A stretch of 64,000 bases of DNA from Rhizobium sp. JAB6 (GTDB lineage: Bacteria > Pseudomonadota > Alphaproteobacteria > Rhizobiales > Rhizobiaceae), in assembly GCF_003024605.1 (NCBI RefSeq), contig NZ_PYJQ01000009.1, positions 620,001 through 684,000 of the forward strand, written 5' to 3'. A program made the translations under genes and the position numbers. Below, piece by piece: positions 27,566 to 37,425 of the stretch. Position 1 is the first letter of the stretch; each line of letters starts with the position of its first letter. The notes under the pieces are model-generated. The model was not told where the DNA came from, did not search any database, and was given only the letters and a program-made list of their open reading frames with translations.

Positions 27566-29146
27566 ATGACTCATTTCACCAGAAAATTCCTAGCGACAGC
27601 TCTCGTCAGCACGATATTGAGCTTCTCCGCGCACGCTGCCACACTGAATATCCACAACGGCGGCGACCCGACTTCCCTCGACCCGCAAAAGATTTCCGGC
27701 GATTGGGAAAACCGCATCGACGGCGATATTTTCGAAGGACTGGTGACCGAAGATCCCAAGGACAACCCAATTCCCGGCCAGGCTGCAAGCTGGACCATCT
27801 CTCCCGACCAGAAGGTCTATACCTTCAAGCTGCGTGACGGCATCAAGTGGTCCGATGGCCAGCCGGTGACGGCACAGGACTTCGTTTTCGCCTTCCAGCG
27901 CCTTATGGATCCGAAGACCGCCGCCCAGTACGCCTATCTGCAGTACACGATCAAGAACGCGGAAAAGATCAACAAGGGCGAGATCAAGGATCCGACCCAG
28001 CTCGGCGTCAAAGCAATCGACGACAAGACACTGGAAATCACGCTTGAAAACCCAACGCCTTACTTCCTCAACGCCCTGATGCATTACACGGCCTATCCGC
28101 TGCCGAAGCATGTCGTGGAAGCCAAGGGCGATCAGTGGGTCAAGATCGAGAACATCGTCACCAACGGCCCCTATAAGCCCGTCGAATGGGTGCCGGGTTC
28201 GCACGTCACCACGGTCAAGAACGATCAGTATTATGACGCCAAGGACGTGAAGATCGACAAGGTCAACTTCTACACGCTGGAAGATCAGGCCGCCGCCTTG
28301 AAGCGCTATCGCGCCGGCGAATTCGATATTCTGACCTCCTTCCCGGCCGACCAGTTCGAATGGATCCAGAAGAACCTCCCCGGCCAGGCACATGTGGTGC
28401 CCTTCCTTGGCACCTACTATTACGTCATGAATGCCACCAAGCCGCCCTTCAACGACAAGCGCGTCCGCCAGGCTCTCTCCATGGCCGTCAACCGCGAGGT
28501 CATCGGCCCGAAGATCCTCGGCACCGGCGAACTGCCGATGTATTCCTGGGTCCCGCCGGGCACGGCCAATTACGGTGAGCCAGCCTATGTCAGCTGGAAG
28601 GACGAGCCTTACAAGCAGAAGGTCGAAGAGGCCAAGAAGCTCCTGAAGGAGGCCGGCTTCGGCCCCGATCATCCGCTGAAGGCTCAGCTGCGCTACAATA
28701 CCAACGACAACCACAAGCGCATCGCCGTTGCGATCGCCGCCATGTGGAAGCCGCTCGGCGTTGATATCGAGCTTTATAACACCGAGACCAAGGTGCATTA
28801 CGATGAAATGCAGCGCGGCGAGGTGCAGATCGGCCGTGCCGGCTGGCTCGCCGACTACAATGATCCGATCAACTTCCTGAACCTGCTGTCCACCGGCGTC
28901 GAAATGAATTACGGCCGCTGGAGCAACAAGGACTACGATGCTCTGATCAAGCAGGGCAATGAAGAGACCGACCTGAAGAAACGCGCCGAAATCTATAAGA
29001 AGGCCGAGCAGCTCGCCCTCGACGACAGCGCCGCGATTCCGATCTACTACTACGTTTCCCAGAACATCGTCGCCCCGAAGGTCCAGGGCTTCGTCGATAA
29101 TATCCAGGACATCCACCGCACGCGCTGGCTGTCGATCAAAGAATAA
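27566..29146 (+). CDS. oppA: Oligopeptide ABC transporter periplasmic binding protein
   Basis: A 526-residue family 5 solute-binding protein. The signal peptide ends at SAHAATLNI. The mature part opens with the family stretch GGDPTSLDPQKISG and contains LRDGIKWSDGQPVTAQDFVF. It captures oligopeptides in the periplasm for the OppBC channel. It is the first gene of a five-gene operon in the order A-B-C-D-F. The ATG at 27566 is preceded by AAAGGTGG; the GTG four codons earlier is an alternative. Confidence 0.92.
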   Translation: MTHFTRKFLATALVSTILSFSAHAATLNIHNGGDPTSLDPQKISGDWENRIDGDIFEGLVTEDPKDNPIPGQAASWTISPDQKVYTFKLRDGIKWSDGQPVTAQDFVFAFQRLMDPKTAAQYAYLQYTIKNAEKINKGEIKDPTQLGVKAIDDKTLEITLENPTPYFLNALMHYTAYPLPKHVVEAKGDQWVKIENIVTNGPYKPVEWVPGSHVTTVKNDQYYDAKDVKIDKVNFYTLEDQAAALKRYRAGEFDILTSFPADQFEWIQKNLPGQAHVVPFLGTYYYVMNATKPPFNDKRVRQALSMAVNREVIGPKILGTGELPMYSWVPPGTANYGEPAYVSWKDEPYKQKVEEAKKLLKEAGFGPDHPLKAQLRYNTNDNHKRIAVAIAAMWKPLGVDIELYNTETKVHYDEMQRGEVQIGRAGWLADYNDPINFLNLLSTGVEMNYGRWSNKDYDALIKQGNEETDLKKRAEIYKKAEQLALDDSAAIPIYYYVSQNIVAPKVQGFVDNIQDIHRTRWLSIKE

Positions 29147-29197
29147 TTGGGAACAGGCTCTCTCCCGGAGACAACCGGGAGGGAGCCGTCTAAGACC

Positions 29198-30121
29198 ATG
29201 TTTGGCTACGCTCTCCGTCGTTTGCTGTCGACAATCCCCGTCTTGTGGATTGCCGTGACAGTGTGTTTTTTCATTCTGCGCCTCGCTCCTGGCGGCCCTT
29301 TCGATGGCGAAAGGCCATTGCCGCCCGAAGTCAAAGCCAATCTCGCGGCTCACTATAACCTCGACAAGCCGCTGGTTGAGCAATACCTGATCTATGTCGG
29401 CGACGTCATGAAGGGCGACCTTGGCCCCTCTTTCGCCAATCAGGACTTCACCGTCACACAGCAGATCATGTCCGGCTTCCCTTACACGCTGACCATCGGG
29501 GGCTCCGCCTTCGTGCTCGCGACGGTCGTCGGCGTCTTCATAGGCTGTCTTGGGGCGCTTTATCAGAACCGCGCGGCCGATTATTGGCTGGGCGGCGGCC
29601 TTCTGATCGGCCTTGTCATGCCGAACTTCCTCATAGCGCCGATCCTTCAGCTCGTTTTCGGCAATACGCTCGGCTGGCTGCCGGTGGGCGGCTGGGGCGA
29701 TGGCTCGTTCAAATTCCTGATCTTGCCCATCGTCGTCCTGACCCTGCCGCATGCGGCCCGTATTTCGCGCCTGATGCGCGGTTCGATGATCGAGGTGATG
29801 AGCCAGAACTTCATCCGCACCGCCAAGGCCAAGGGCATTGGCCCGCGGCTGACGATCATGCGGCACGCGCTGAAGCCGGCCATGATGCCCGTCGTCTCCT
29901 ATCTCGGGCCTGCGGCGAGTTATCTGCTCACCGGCTCGCTGGTGGTCGAAAGCATCTTCGGTCTCCCCGGCGTCGGCCGCTACTTCGTCGGCGCAGCGCT
30001 CAACCGCGATTACGGCATGGTCCTCGGTACGGTCATTTTCTACATGGTCCTGATCGTGGTCCTCAATCTGCTGGTCGACATCGCCTATGCCTGGCTCGAT
30101 CCGAAAGTGAGAATGCGATGA
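29198..30121 (+). CDS. oppB: Oligopeptide ABC transporter permease B
   Basis: A 307-residue inner-membrane permease of the OppB/DppB type with six membrane helices. It has the early FILRLAPGGPFDGE motif and the cytoplasmic EAA loop (FIRTAKAKGIGPRLTIMRHA). The ATG at 29198 gives the standard start MFGYALRRLL. It ends in an ATGA overlap with oppC. Confidence 0.93.
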   Translation: MFGYALRRLLSTIPVLWIAVTVCFFILRLAPGGPFDGERPLPPEVKANLAAHYNLDKPLVEQYLIYVGDVMKGDLGPSFANQDFTVTQQIMSGFPYTLTIGGSAFVLATVVGVFIGCLGALYQNRAADYWLGGGLLIGLVMPNFLIAPILQLVFGNTLGWLPVGGWGDGSFKFLILPIVVLTLPHAARISRLMRGSMIEVMSQNFIRTAKAKGIGPRLTIMRHALKPAMMPVVSYLGPAASYLLTGSLVVESIFGLPGVGRYFVGAALNRDYGMVLGTVIFYMVLIVVLNLLVDIAYAWLDPKVRMR

Positions 30122-31035
30122 TCCTCAATTCCGCCAAGAGAGAATTGCTGGAAGCGGAATTGCTTTCGGCAGAAGGGCTCGCACCCAAGGGGCGGTCCCT
30201 CAGCGGCGACGCGATGCGTCGTCTCCTGCGCAACAAGGCGGCGGCACTTTCGCTGGTCATATTGGCCGTGCTGGTCCTGGCCGCCATATTCGGCCCGTAT
30301 TTCCTGCCCTTCAACTACGAGGATCCGGACTGGACCTCCTTCCGCGGCGCTCCGGACTTCGCCGCCGGCCACTATTTCGGCACCGACGGCAACGGCCGCG
30401 ACCTGCTGGCGCGCACGCTCTACGGCACCCGCGTCTCGCTGACGGTCGCACTTGTCGCAACCCTCGTCTCGGTCGTCATCGGCGTGCTCTATGGCGCCGT
30501 TGCCGGCTATTTCGGTGGCCGCGTCGATGCCATCATGATGCGCTTCGTCGATATCATGTACGCCCTGCCTTATGTTCTTTTCGTCATCCTGCTGATGGTG
30601 ATCTTCGGCCGCAACGTCTATCTGCTGTTTGCGGCGATCGGTGCGCTGGAGTGGCTCACCATGGCCCGCATCGTGCGCGGCCAGACCTTGTCGATCAAGC
30701 AGCGGGAGTTCATCGAGGCCGCCCGCGCGTCGGGGCAGCGATCGTTCAAGATCATCCTGAAACATATCGTGCCGAACCTCGTCGGTCCGGTCGTCATCTA
30801 CGCGACGCTCACCATCCCCGAAATCATCGCGACGGAGAGCTTCCTCTCCTATCTCGGCTTCGGCGTTCAGGAGCCGCTGACGTCTCTCGGCACGCTGATT
30901 GCCGAAGGCTCTGCGGGCATGGAGACGACGCCCTGGCTGCTGCTCTTCCCGGCCGGTTTCCTGGTCGCGCTGCTGATGAGCCTGCTCTTCATCGGCGACG
31001 GTCTGCGCGACGCATTCGATCCGAAGGATCGCTGA
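30118..31035 (+). CDS. oppC: Oligopeptide ABC transporter permease C
   Basis: A 305-residue second permease of the Opp system. It has the N-terminal OppC region (LRNKAAALSLVILAVLVLAA), the periplasmic GTDGNGRDLLARTLYGTRVS block and the EAA loop FIEAARASGQRSFKIILKH. The start overlaps the oppB stop by ATGA, so translation is coupled. Confidence 0.93.
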   Translation: MILNSAKRELLEAELLSAEGLAPKGRSLSGDAMRRLLRNKAAALSLVILAVLVLAAIFGPYFLPFNYEDPDWTSFRGAPDFAAGHYFGTDGNGRDLLARTLYGTRVSLTVALVATLVSVVIGVLYGAVAGYFGGRVDAIMMRFVDIMYALPYVLFVILLMVIFGRNVYLLFAAIGALEWLTMARIVRGQTLSIKQREFIEAARASGQRSFKIILKHIVPNLVGPVVIYATLTIPEIIATESFLSYLGFGVQEPLTSLGTLIAEGSAGMETTPWLLLFPAGFLVALLMSLLFIGDGLRDAFDPKDR

Positions 31036-31036
31036 C

Positions 31037-32032
31037 ATGACAGACACACTTCTCGAACTCAAAGACTACTCCATCACCTTCCGCACGCCGGAAGGCGAAG
31101 TGGCGGCGGTTTCGAAGATGAACCTCAAGATCGGCCGAGGTGAACGTATCGCCGTTGTCGGCGAGTCCGGCTCCGGCAAGAGCCAGACCTTCCTCGGCCT
31201 CATGGGCCTGCTCGCCAAGAACGGCCGCACCAGCGGCCAGGCTCTGCTCGATGGCAAGGACCTGCTGACGCTGAAACCGCGCGAGCTCGACCATGTGCGC
31301 GGCAAGGACATGGCTATGGTCTTCCAGGACCCGATGACCGCCCTCAACCCGTCCCTGCGCATCTCGCGGCAGCTGACGGAGCAGCTCGAGGTCCATGGCG
31401 GCCTGACGGCGCGCGCAGCCTCTGCAGCGGCACTCGATATGCTGAAGCGGGTCGGCATCCCTGATCCGACACGCCGCTTCAGCCTCTATCCGCACGAGCT
31501 GTCGGGCGGCATGCGCCAACGCGTCGTCATCGCCATGGCGCTGCTGACCAAACCGAAGCTCCTCATTGCCGATGAGCCGACCACCGCGCTTGACGTGACG
31601 ATCCAGGCGCAAATCCTCGATCTTTTCAATGAATTGACCGCGGAAATGCACACGGCGCTGGTGATGATCACCCATGACCTCGGTGTCGTCGCCGGCCTCG
31701 CCGACCGCGTTGCCGTCATGTATGCCGGCCGCATCGTCGAGGAAGCGCCGGTCGAAGAGCTGTTCGAAAATCCGGCCCATCCCTATACGGCGGCGCTCCA
31801 CTCGGCGATCCCGCGGCCGGATCAGGATGTCGACGATCTCACCGTCATCCCCGGCCGTCCGCCGAACCTGATGCATCTGCCGCGCGGCTGCTCCTTCTCG
31901 CCGCGCTGCGCCCATGTCCAGGACGATTGTCTGAACGCGGCGCCTCCGCTCGATCGGCTGGCATCGCGACGCTGCGCAGCTTGCTTCCACCCCCTTTCGG
32001 CTAATCAGGAACGGAGCCTCGTCCATGGCTGA
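31037..32032 (+). CDS. oppD: Oligopeptide ABC transporter ATPase D
   Basis: A 331-residue ATPase. It has Walker A GESGSGKSQT, signature LSGGMRQRVVIAMAL and Walker B LLIADEPTTALD. The C-terminal Opp/Dpp domain includes the cysteine cluster GCSFSPRCAHVQDDC, which in this family can hold an iron-sulfur cluster. It starts one base after oppC and its end overlaps oppF by 8 bases. Confidence 0.93.
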   Translation: MTDTLLELKDYSITFRTPEGEVAAVSKMNLKIGRGERIAVVGESGSGKSQTFLGLMGLLAKNGRTSGQALLDGKDLLTLKPRELDHVRGKDMAMVFQDPMTALNPSLRISRQLTEQLEVHGGLTARAASAAALDMLKRVGIPDPTRRFSLYPHELSGGMRQRVVIAMALLTKPKLLIADEPTTALDVTIQAQILDLFNELTAEMHTALVMITHDLGVVAGLADRVAVMYAGRIVEEAPVEELFENPAHPYTAALHSAIPRPDQDVDDLTVIPGRPPNLMHLPRGCSFSPRCAHVQDDCLNAAPPLDRLASRRCAACFHPLSANQERSLVHG

Positions 32033-33011
32033 GCAAACGCTTCTGAAGGTCGAGCATCTGACGACCGAATTCGAACTGCCATCGAAATCCTTCTTCAGGC
32101 CGCCGCTGATCCTGACTGCGGTCAACGATGTCAGCTTCGAGCTGAAGACCGGCCGCACGCTCGGCATCGTCGGCGAGTCCGGCTGCGGCAAGTCCACGCT
32201 CGGCCGCTCCATCCTGCGGCTGATCAAAGCGCAGAAGGGCCGTATAATGTGGCAAGGCGGCAACCTGCTCGATCTCACCGATGAGGAAATGCGCGCCGCC
32301 CGCCGCGACATGCAGATCATCTTCCAGGACCCGATCGCCTCGCTCGATCCGCGCATGACCGTGGGTGACATCATCGCCGAGCCGCTCACCGTCTTCGAGC
32401 CGAAACTGAGTCGCGCGCAGCGGCAGGATCGGGTGCGCGAGATCATGGCGGCAGTCGGCCTCGTTCCGGAAATGATCAACCGCTATCCGCATGAATTTTC
32501 GGGCGGACAGGCGCAGCGCATCGGCATTGCCCGCGCGGTCATCACCCGGCCGAAACTTATCATCTGCGACGAACCGGTCTCGGCCCTCGACGTCTCGATC
32601 CAGGGACAGGTCATCACCCTGCTGCGCCGCCTGCGCAAGGAGTTTGGCCTTACCCTGATCTTCATCAGCCACGATCTTTCGGTCGTGCGCCTGATCTCGG
32701 ATGACGTGCTGGTGCTCTATCTCGGCAGGGTGGTCGAAGCCGGCGAAGCAGCAACCGTCTTCGACCATCCGGCTCACCCCTATACGCAGGCATTGTTCTC
32801 GGCAGCCCCCATCCCCGATCCGAAGCTGGCGCGTGGCCGCGAGCGTATCCGCCTGCAGGGCGATCCGCCCTCGCCGCTCAATCCGCCGCCGGGCTGCGTC
32901 TTCTCGCCCCGCTGCTGGAAGGCGACGGATATCTGCCGCACGAAGATGCCGCCGACCGAGCAGGTGCGTCCGGGCCAGACCGCGGCCTGCTATCACATGG
33001 ATCGGCCGTAA
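32025..33011 (+). CDS. oppF: Oligopeptide ABC transporter ATPase F
   Basis: A 328-residue second ATPase of the system. It has Walker A GESGCGKST, signature FSGGQAQRIGIARA, Walker B ICDEPVSALD and the C-terminal GCVFSPRCWKATDIC cysteine motif. It is the last gene of the operon; a strong hairpin follows 17 bases after the stop. Confidence 0.93.
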   Translation: MAEQTLLKVEHLTTEFELPSKSFFRPPLILTAVNDVSFELKTGRTLGIVGESGCGKSTLGRSILRLIKAQKGRIMWQGGNLLDLTDEEMRAARRDMQIIFQDPIASLDPRMTVGDIIAEPLTVFEPKLSRAQRQDRVREIMAAVGLVPEMINRYPHEFSGGQAQRIGIARAVITRPKLIICDEPVSALDVSIQGQVITLLRRLRKEFGLTLIFISHDLSVVRLISDDVLVLYLGRVVEAGEAATVFDHPAHPYTQALFSAAPIPDPKLARGRERIRLQGDPPSPLNPPPGCVFSPRCWKATDICRTKMPPTEQVRPGQTAACYHMDRP

Positions 33012-33027
33012 AGCGCGTCCATCGAAA

Positions 33028-33052
33028 GTGGACGGCGGCTGCCGCCGTCCAC
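33028..33052 (+). terminator. Hairpin at the end of the opp operon
   Basis: GTGGACGGCGG and CCGCCGTCCAC are perfect 11-bp arms around a 3-base loop. There is no clean U-run (CTTGCCCC follows), so termination would be partial. The downstream sugar kinase starts 44 bases later and may receive read-through. Confidence 0.6.
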
Positions 33053-33095
33053 CTTGCCCCCGCCTCTGCTTGCGCGTATGCAGCACCGAGGCAAA

Positions 33096-34028
33096 ATGCA
33101 GGAGGCAGTCTTGGGCGGGCGTTTTCTATCGATCGGCGAATGCATGGTGGAACTGTCGCAGGCCGATGACGGACACCTGCGCAAGGGCTTTGCCGGCGAC
33201 ACCTTCAACACTGCCTGGTATGCCCGCGCCTGCCTGCCGGCGGACTGGTCGATCGATTATTTCACCGCACTCGGCGACGATGCCATGTCCGACGAGATGA
33301 TCGCTTTCATGGCCAGCGCCGGTATCGGCACGCAGAGCATCCGCCGCCTTCGCGGCAAGACGCCCGGCCTCTACATGATCAATCTGAAGGACGGGGAGCG
33401 CTCCTTCAGCTATTGGCGCGACAGCTCTGCCGCCCGACAGCTTGCGACCGATGGCGATGCCCTGCGCACGGCAATCGAAGCCTCCGACGTCCTCTATTTT
33501 TCCGGCATTACGCTGGCAATCCTCGCGCGCGAAGACGCGTTCACTTTGCTCGCGGAACTGCGCCGGGCCAAGGCTGCCGGCAAGTTGGTCGCCTTCGATC
33601 CCAACCTGCGCCCTCGCCTGTGGTCCAGCCTCGACGCAATGCATACGATGATTGCGGAGGGAGCGCGTGCCGCGACGCTCGTCATGCCGAGCTTCGACGA
33701 TGAAGCCGCACATTTCGGTGACGATTCGATTGCCGCCACCATACGCCGCTATCGGCAATATGGAGCCCCCATGGTCATCGTCAAGAATGGCCCCGACGGC
33801 GCAACCATTGGCGACGGCACTCAGGAGACGCTCGTTCCGGCGGTCAAGGTCGTCAAGGTTATCGACACCACCAGTGCCGGCGACAGCTTCAACGGCGCCT
33901 TTCTGGCACATTATCTGCAGCACAAGGATGCGGTTGCCGCCGCCGGATTCGCGGCCAAGATCGCGGCAAGGGTCATTCAGGAATACGGCGCGCTCGTCTC
34001 GCCTGAGAAGCTGAAGTCCATCCGCTAA
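33096..34028 (+). CDS. kdgK: PfkB-family sugar kinase, probable 2-keto-3-deoxygluconate kinase
   Basis: A 310-residue ribokinase-fold kinase. It has the N-terminal FLSIGECMVEL, a sugar-contacting YWRDSSAAR, FDPNLRPRLW, and the C-terminal anion hole and catalytic base in DTTSAGDSFNGAF. The YWRD segment and FDPNLRP are typical of KDG kinases, which make 2-keto-3-deoxy-6-phosphogluconate for the Entner-Doudoroff route. ATG 33096 has GAGG at the right distance; ATG 33078 is an alternative. It may be co-transcribed with opp. Confidence 0.82.
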   Translation: MQEAVLGGRFLSIGECMVELSQADDGHLRKGFAGDTFNTAWYARACLPADWSIDYFTALGDDAMSDEMIAFMASAGIGTQSIRRLRGKTPGLYMINLKDGERSFSYWRDSSAARQLATDGDALRTAIEASDVLYFSGITLAILAREDAFTLLAELRRAKAAGKLVAFDPNLRPRLWSSLDAMHTMIAEGARAATLVMPSFDDEAAHFGDDSIAATIRRYRQYGAPMVIVKNGPDGATIGDGTQETLVPAVKVVKVIDTTSAGDSFNGAFLAHYLQHKDAVAAAGFAAKIAARVIQEYGALVSPEKLKSIR

Positions 34029-34151
34029 ACGCTGTAATATTTCCATCATGGAGACGCCCCACAATAGAGTGGGCGCGGGAATCATGTTTGAAGCACCGCA
34101 ATCGCTGACACCGCCATCGTGAGGATGCGGTGCGGATGGACTGTTTTGGGC

Positions 34152-35252
34152 ATGTTGCAACGCTTGTCAGACATCGATCAAACCACCTGGACGCAGGCGG
34201 CGACACCTGTCGCAGTACCTGAACGGCTGCTCATCGTCAGCGACGCGTGGCATCCGCAAGTCAACGGTGTGGTCCGCTCTATCGAGAACACCAATCGCGA
34301 ACTGGCACGCATGGGCGTCGAGGTTTCGATGATCACGCCGGACGCCTTTCGCAACATCCCCTGCCCGACCTATCCGGAAATTCGGCTCTCGATCGCCAGC
34401 TATCGCAAGATCGCCGCGAGAATAGAAGCGCTCCGGCCCACTTATGTCCACATTGCCACCGAAGGACCCCTCGGGCTCACGGCAAGGCGCTGGTGCCTGA
34501 GAAATGGCATGCCGTTTTCGACCAGCTACCATACGCGTTTCCCTGAATATGTCGCCGCGCGCCTGCCGATACCGGAAAGCTGGCTCTATGCCTTCGTCAA
34601 ATGGTTTCACAATGCGGGCTATGGCTGCATGGTGGCGACACCAAGCCTGGCAAACGAGCTCAGGCAGCGTGGCATCCGCAATCTGCTGCCCTGGAGCCGT
34701 GGCATTGACTCCTCCCTGTTCCGGCCACAGCCCCAGGACGACGCACCCTTCGGCCTGCCGCGCCCGATCTTCATGACCGTCGGCCGCGTGGCGCTTGAAA
34801 AGAACCTGCCCGCTTTCCTTGAACTCGATCTGCCCGGATCGAAAGTGGTGGTCGGCGATGGGCCCGCGCGGGCGGAACTTCAGAAGCTCTACCCCGATGT
34901 CCATTTTCTGGGCGCGAAATTCGAGGAAGAACTGGCGCACGCCTATTCACAGGCCGACGTCTTCGTCTTCCCGTCCAGGACCGACACGTTCGGCAACGCC
35001 ATTCTGGAAGCGCTGGCGAGCGGCGTCCCGGTCGCCGCCTACCCAGTCACCGGCCCCGCGGACATTCTGGGAGGAAACAGGACAGCCGGCGTCGTGGATA
35101 CCGACCTGGCGACTGCCTGTCTTGCTGCCCTTTCCTGCTCGCGTGATGCTGCACGCGCGCTGGCACTGAACTATTCCTGGGAAGCTGCAACAGCGCAATT
35201 TATCGGCAATGTCCGGATTGCCAACCATCGAGGCCGAGCTCATCCCCGCTGA
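34152..35252 (+). CDS. Glycosyltransferase family 4 protein
   Basis: A 366-residue GT-B glycosyltransferase. The N-terminal domain has SDAWHPQVNGVVRSIENTNR, and the C-terminal nucleotide-sugar site includes VGRVALEKNLPAFL and the Glu-containing FPSRTDTFGNAILEALA. This pattern matches GT4 enzymes that transfer mannose, glucose or sulfoquinovose to lipids. The acceptor is unknown. The start may be ATG 34152 or an upstream GTG at 34119; neither has a strong ribosome site. Confidence 0.78.
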   Translation: MLQRLSDIDQTTWTQAATPVAVPERLLIVSDAWHPQVNGVVRSIENTNRELARMGVEVSMITPDAFRNIPCPTYPEIRLSIASYRKIAARIEALRPTYVHIATEGPLGLTARRWCLRNGMPFSTSYHTRFPEYVAARLPIPESWLYAFVKWFHNAGYGCMVATPSLANELRQRGIRNLLPWSRGIDSSLFRPQPQDDAPFGLPRPIFMTVGRVALEKNLPAFLELDLPGSKVVVGDGPARAELQKLYPDVHFLGAKFEEELAHAYSQADVFVFPSRTDTFGNAILEALASGVPVAAYPVTGPADILGGNRTAGVVDTDLATACLAALSCSRDAARALALNYSWEAATAQFIGNVRIANHRGRAHPR

Positions 35253-35520
35253 ACTGGCGGTCCGCTTCCTTCAGCATTGAATGTTATTGACCCGACGCGC
35301 CAGAACCAATGTCATTTCGGCCTTGGTTTCAAAGTCAGCACCCGAGACCTCGCCATAGCACCCGGTGTCAAATCTCCGCAGCCCAGATGCGAGTGCCGGA
35401 AGATATCGGCCAGCGAACGGTATCCTCAGAAAAGGAAGAAACCCCGTAGCCCAAGCATAAATTTGGGTGTACAATTATTTATCGCACGACTTACATAAGA
35501 CCTCTCAGGGAGTTCTTGAG

Positions 35521-35961
35521 ATGACCGACGACCTGTTAAAGCTGGATAACTTCATCTGCTTCGCACTCTATTCGGCGAACCATGCGATGAACCGGCTCTA
35601 TAAACCCATGCTGGACGCGCTCAATCTCACCTATCCGCAATATCTCGTCATGGTGACGCTGTGGGAAGAAGACGGCCAGACCGTCGGCGGCATCGGTGAA
35701 AAGCTGTTCCTCGAATCGAGCACGCTGACGCCGCTGTTGAAGCGTTTGGAGGCAGCCGGCTTCATCAAGCGCATCCGCAGCAAGGAAGACGAGCGCCAGG
35801 TCCTGATTCAGCTGACCGGCGAAGGCAGGGCGCTGAAGAAGAAGGCGGCGACAGTTCCCCCGTGCGTTCTCGAAGCCACGGAACAAACGCCCGAAGAACT
35901 GGTGCGGCTGAAGACGGAAATCACGATGCTGCGCGAAGCGCTGAGCAGAAATGCGGCCTGA
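35521..35961 (+). CDS. ohrR: MarR-family organic hydroperoxide regulator OhrR
   Basis: A 146-residue MarR-type repressor. The peroxide-sensing cysteine is Cys13 in LDNFICFALYSANHAM, followed by the conserved tyrosine-bearing NRLYKPML. The winged-helix region contains LFLESSTLTPLLKRLEAAGF. OhrR releases DNA when this Cys is oxidised by organic peroxides. The partner peroxidase gene ohr, normally adjacent, is not in the flanking DNA. A TACAATT half-site resembling OhrR operators lies at 35469..35475. GGGAG precedes the ATG. Confidence 0.88.
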   Translation: MTDDLLKLDNFICFALYSANHAMNRLYKPMLDALNLTYPQYLVMVTLWEEDGQTVGGIGEKLFLESSTLTPLLKRLEAAGFIKRIRSKEDERQVLIQLTGEGRALKKKAATVPPCVLEATEQTPEELVRLKTEITMLREALSRNAA

Positions 35962-35986
35962 CGCGCGCGATCACAGGATCGGCGGA

Positions 35987-37414
35987 TTACCGCTTCTTCT
36001 TGTTTTCGTAAGGATTTTCCGACGAGCGGAAGTGGATGCGGATCGGTACGCCGGGCATGGCGAAATCTGCGCGCAGACCGTTGATCAGGTAGCGTACATA
36101 GGACTCCGGCAGAGCGTCCGAACGGGTGCAGGAGATCATGAAGGCCGGCGGCCGCGCCTTAACCTGCGTCATATATTTCAGCTTGATGCGTCGGCCGGAA
36201 ACGGCCGGCGGCGGATGCTGAACCTGCTGCGTCTCGAGCCAGCGGTTGAGGCGCGCGGTCGACACACGCTTGTTCCAGACCTTGTCGGTATCGACGATCG
36301 CCTGCATCAGGCGGTCGAGCCCCTCGCCCGTCTGGCCGGCAATCGGTATCGCGCGAATCCCGCGCGCCTGCGGCAATAGGCGGTCGGTCTTTTCACGCAG
36401 ATCGGCAAGCACGGCCTGGCGATCCTCGATCATGTCCCACTTGTTGAAGGCAAGCACGGCGGCACGTCCTTCGCGGATCACGAGATCGACGATCTGCAGA
36501 TCCTGCTTCTCGAAGGGAATGGTCGCATCGAAGACGATGACGACGGTTTCGGCAAAGCGAATGGCACGCAGCGTGTCGGCCACTGAAAGCTTTTCCAGCT
36601 TCTCGGTCACCTTCGCCTTGCGGCGCATGCCGGCGGTATCGAACATCTTGACGGTACGGCCGCGCCAAATCCAGTCGACCGAAATGGAATCCCGCGTAAT
36701 GCCGGCTTCCGGGCCGGTCAGCAGCCGGTCTTCGCCGAGAAAGCGGTTGATGAGCGTCGACTTACCGGCATTCGGGCGGCCTACGATCGCCACACGCAGC
36801 GGGCGCATCTCGTCATAGGCCGGCTCTTCATCGATCTCCTCGCCATCTTCGCCGGTGGCCGGACGCGGAATGCTGACATTCGTCTCCGCCTCGTCTTCCT
36901 CTTCCGGGAAGGCGCGTTCGGGGCCGATGGCCTCAACGATCGCGTCGCGCAGATCCATCATGCCCTGGCCGTGTTCGGCCGAGATCGGGCAAGGTTCGCC
37001 GAGACCGAGCGTATAGGCATCGTAAAAGCCGCTGTCGGAGCCGCGGGCTTCCGATTTATTGGCAACGAGCACGACGGGCCGGCCGCGCTTGCGCAGCATT
37101 TCGGCGAGCGTCTTGTCGACATGCGTCAGGCCCATCTTGGCATCGACGACGAAGAGCGTCAGATCGGCTTCATCGATCGCCGCTTCCGTCTGGGCGCGCA
37201 TGCGGCCTTCCAGCGTCTCCTCGCCAGCTTCTTCGAGGCCGGCGGTATCGACGATGCGGAAGCGAAGATCGATCAGCTTGGCTTCACCGGGACGGCGGTC
37301 ACGCGTGACACCCGGCGTATCGTCGACGAGTGCCAGCTTCTTGCCAACCAGACGGTTGAACAGCGTGGACTTGCCGACATTCGGGCGACCGACGATCGCG
37401 ACCGTAAAACTCAT
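35987..37414 (-). CDS. der: Ribosome-assembly GTPase Der (EngA)
   Basis: A 475-residue GTPase with two tandem G domains and a C-terminal KH-like domain, needed for 50S subunit assembly. The first domain has [18 protein letters not shown] and DTAGLEE. The second has [20 protein letters not shown] and NKWD. A Glu/Asp-rich linker of about 40 residues separates them, longer than in E. coli. The ATG at 37414 gives the standard [12 protein letters not shown] start. It lies 11 bases after the YfgM-like gene, forming a pair also seen in enterobacteria. Confidence 0.97.
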   Translation of the reverse strand: MSFTVAIVGRPNVGKSTLFNRLVGKKLALVDDTPGVTRDRRPGEAKLIDLRFRIVDTAGLEEAGEETLEGRMRAQTEAAIDEADLTLFVVDAKMGLTHVDKTLAEMLRKRGRPVVLVANKSEARGSDSGFYDAYTLGLGEPCPISAEHGQGMMDLRDAIVEAIGPERAFPEEEDEAETNVSIPRPATGEDGEEIDEEPAYDEMRPLRVAIVGRPNAGKSTLINRFLGEDRLLTGPEAGITRDSISVDWIWRGRTVKMFDTAGMRRKAKVTEKLEKLSVADTLRAIRFAETVVIVFDATIPFEKQDLQIVDLVIREGRAAVLAFNKWDMIEDRQAVLADLREKTDRLLPQARGIRAIPIAGQTGEGLDRLMQAIVDTDKVWNKRVSTARLNRWLETQQVQHPPPAVSGRRIKLKYMTQVKARPPAFMISCTRSDALPESYVRYLINGLRADFAMPGVPIRIHFRSSENPYENKKKR

Positions 37415-37425
37415 TGAGCGATCCT

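Noticed and set aside
27590..29866. A 758-codon minus-strand open frame across oppA and oppB
   Set aside because: It runs antisense to two clear transporter genes. Composition is that of a shadow frame and no motif is seen.
35271..35474. A 67-codon minus-strand frame between the glycosyltransferase and ohrR, checked as an ohr remnant
   Set aside because: No resemblance to Ohr and no ribosome site; I see no gene there.
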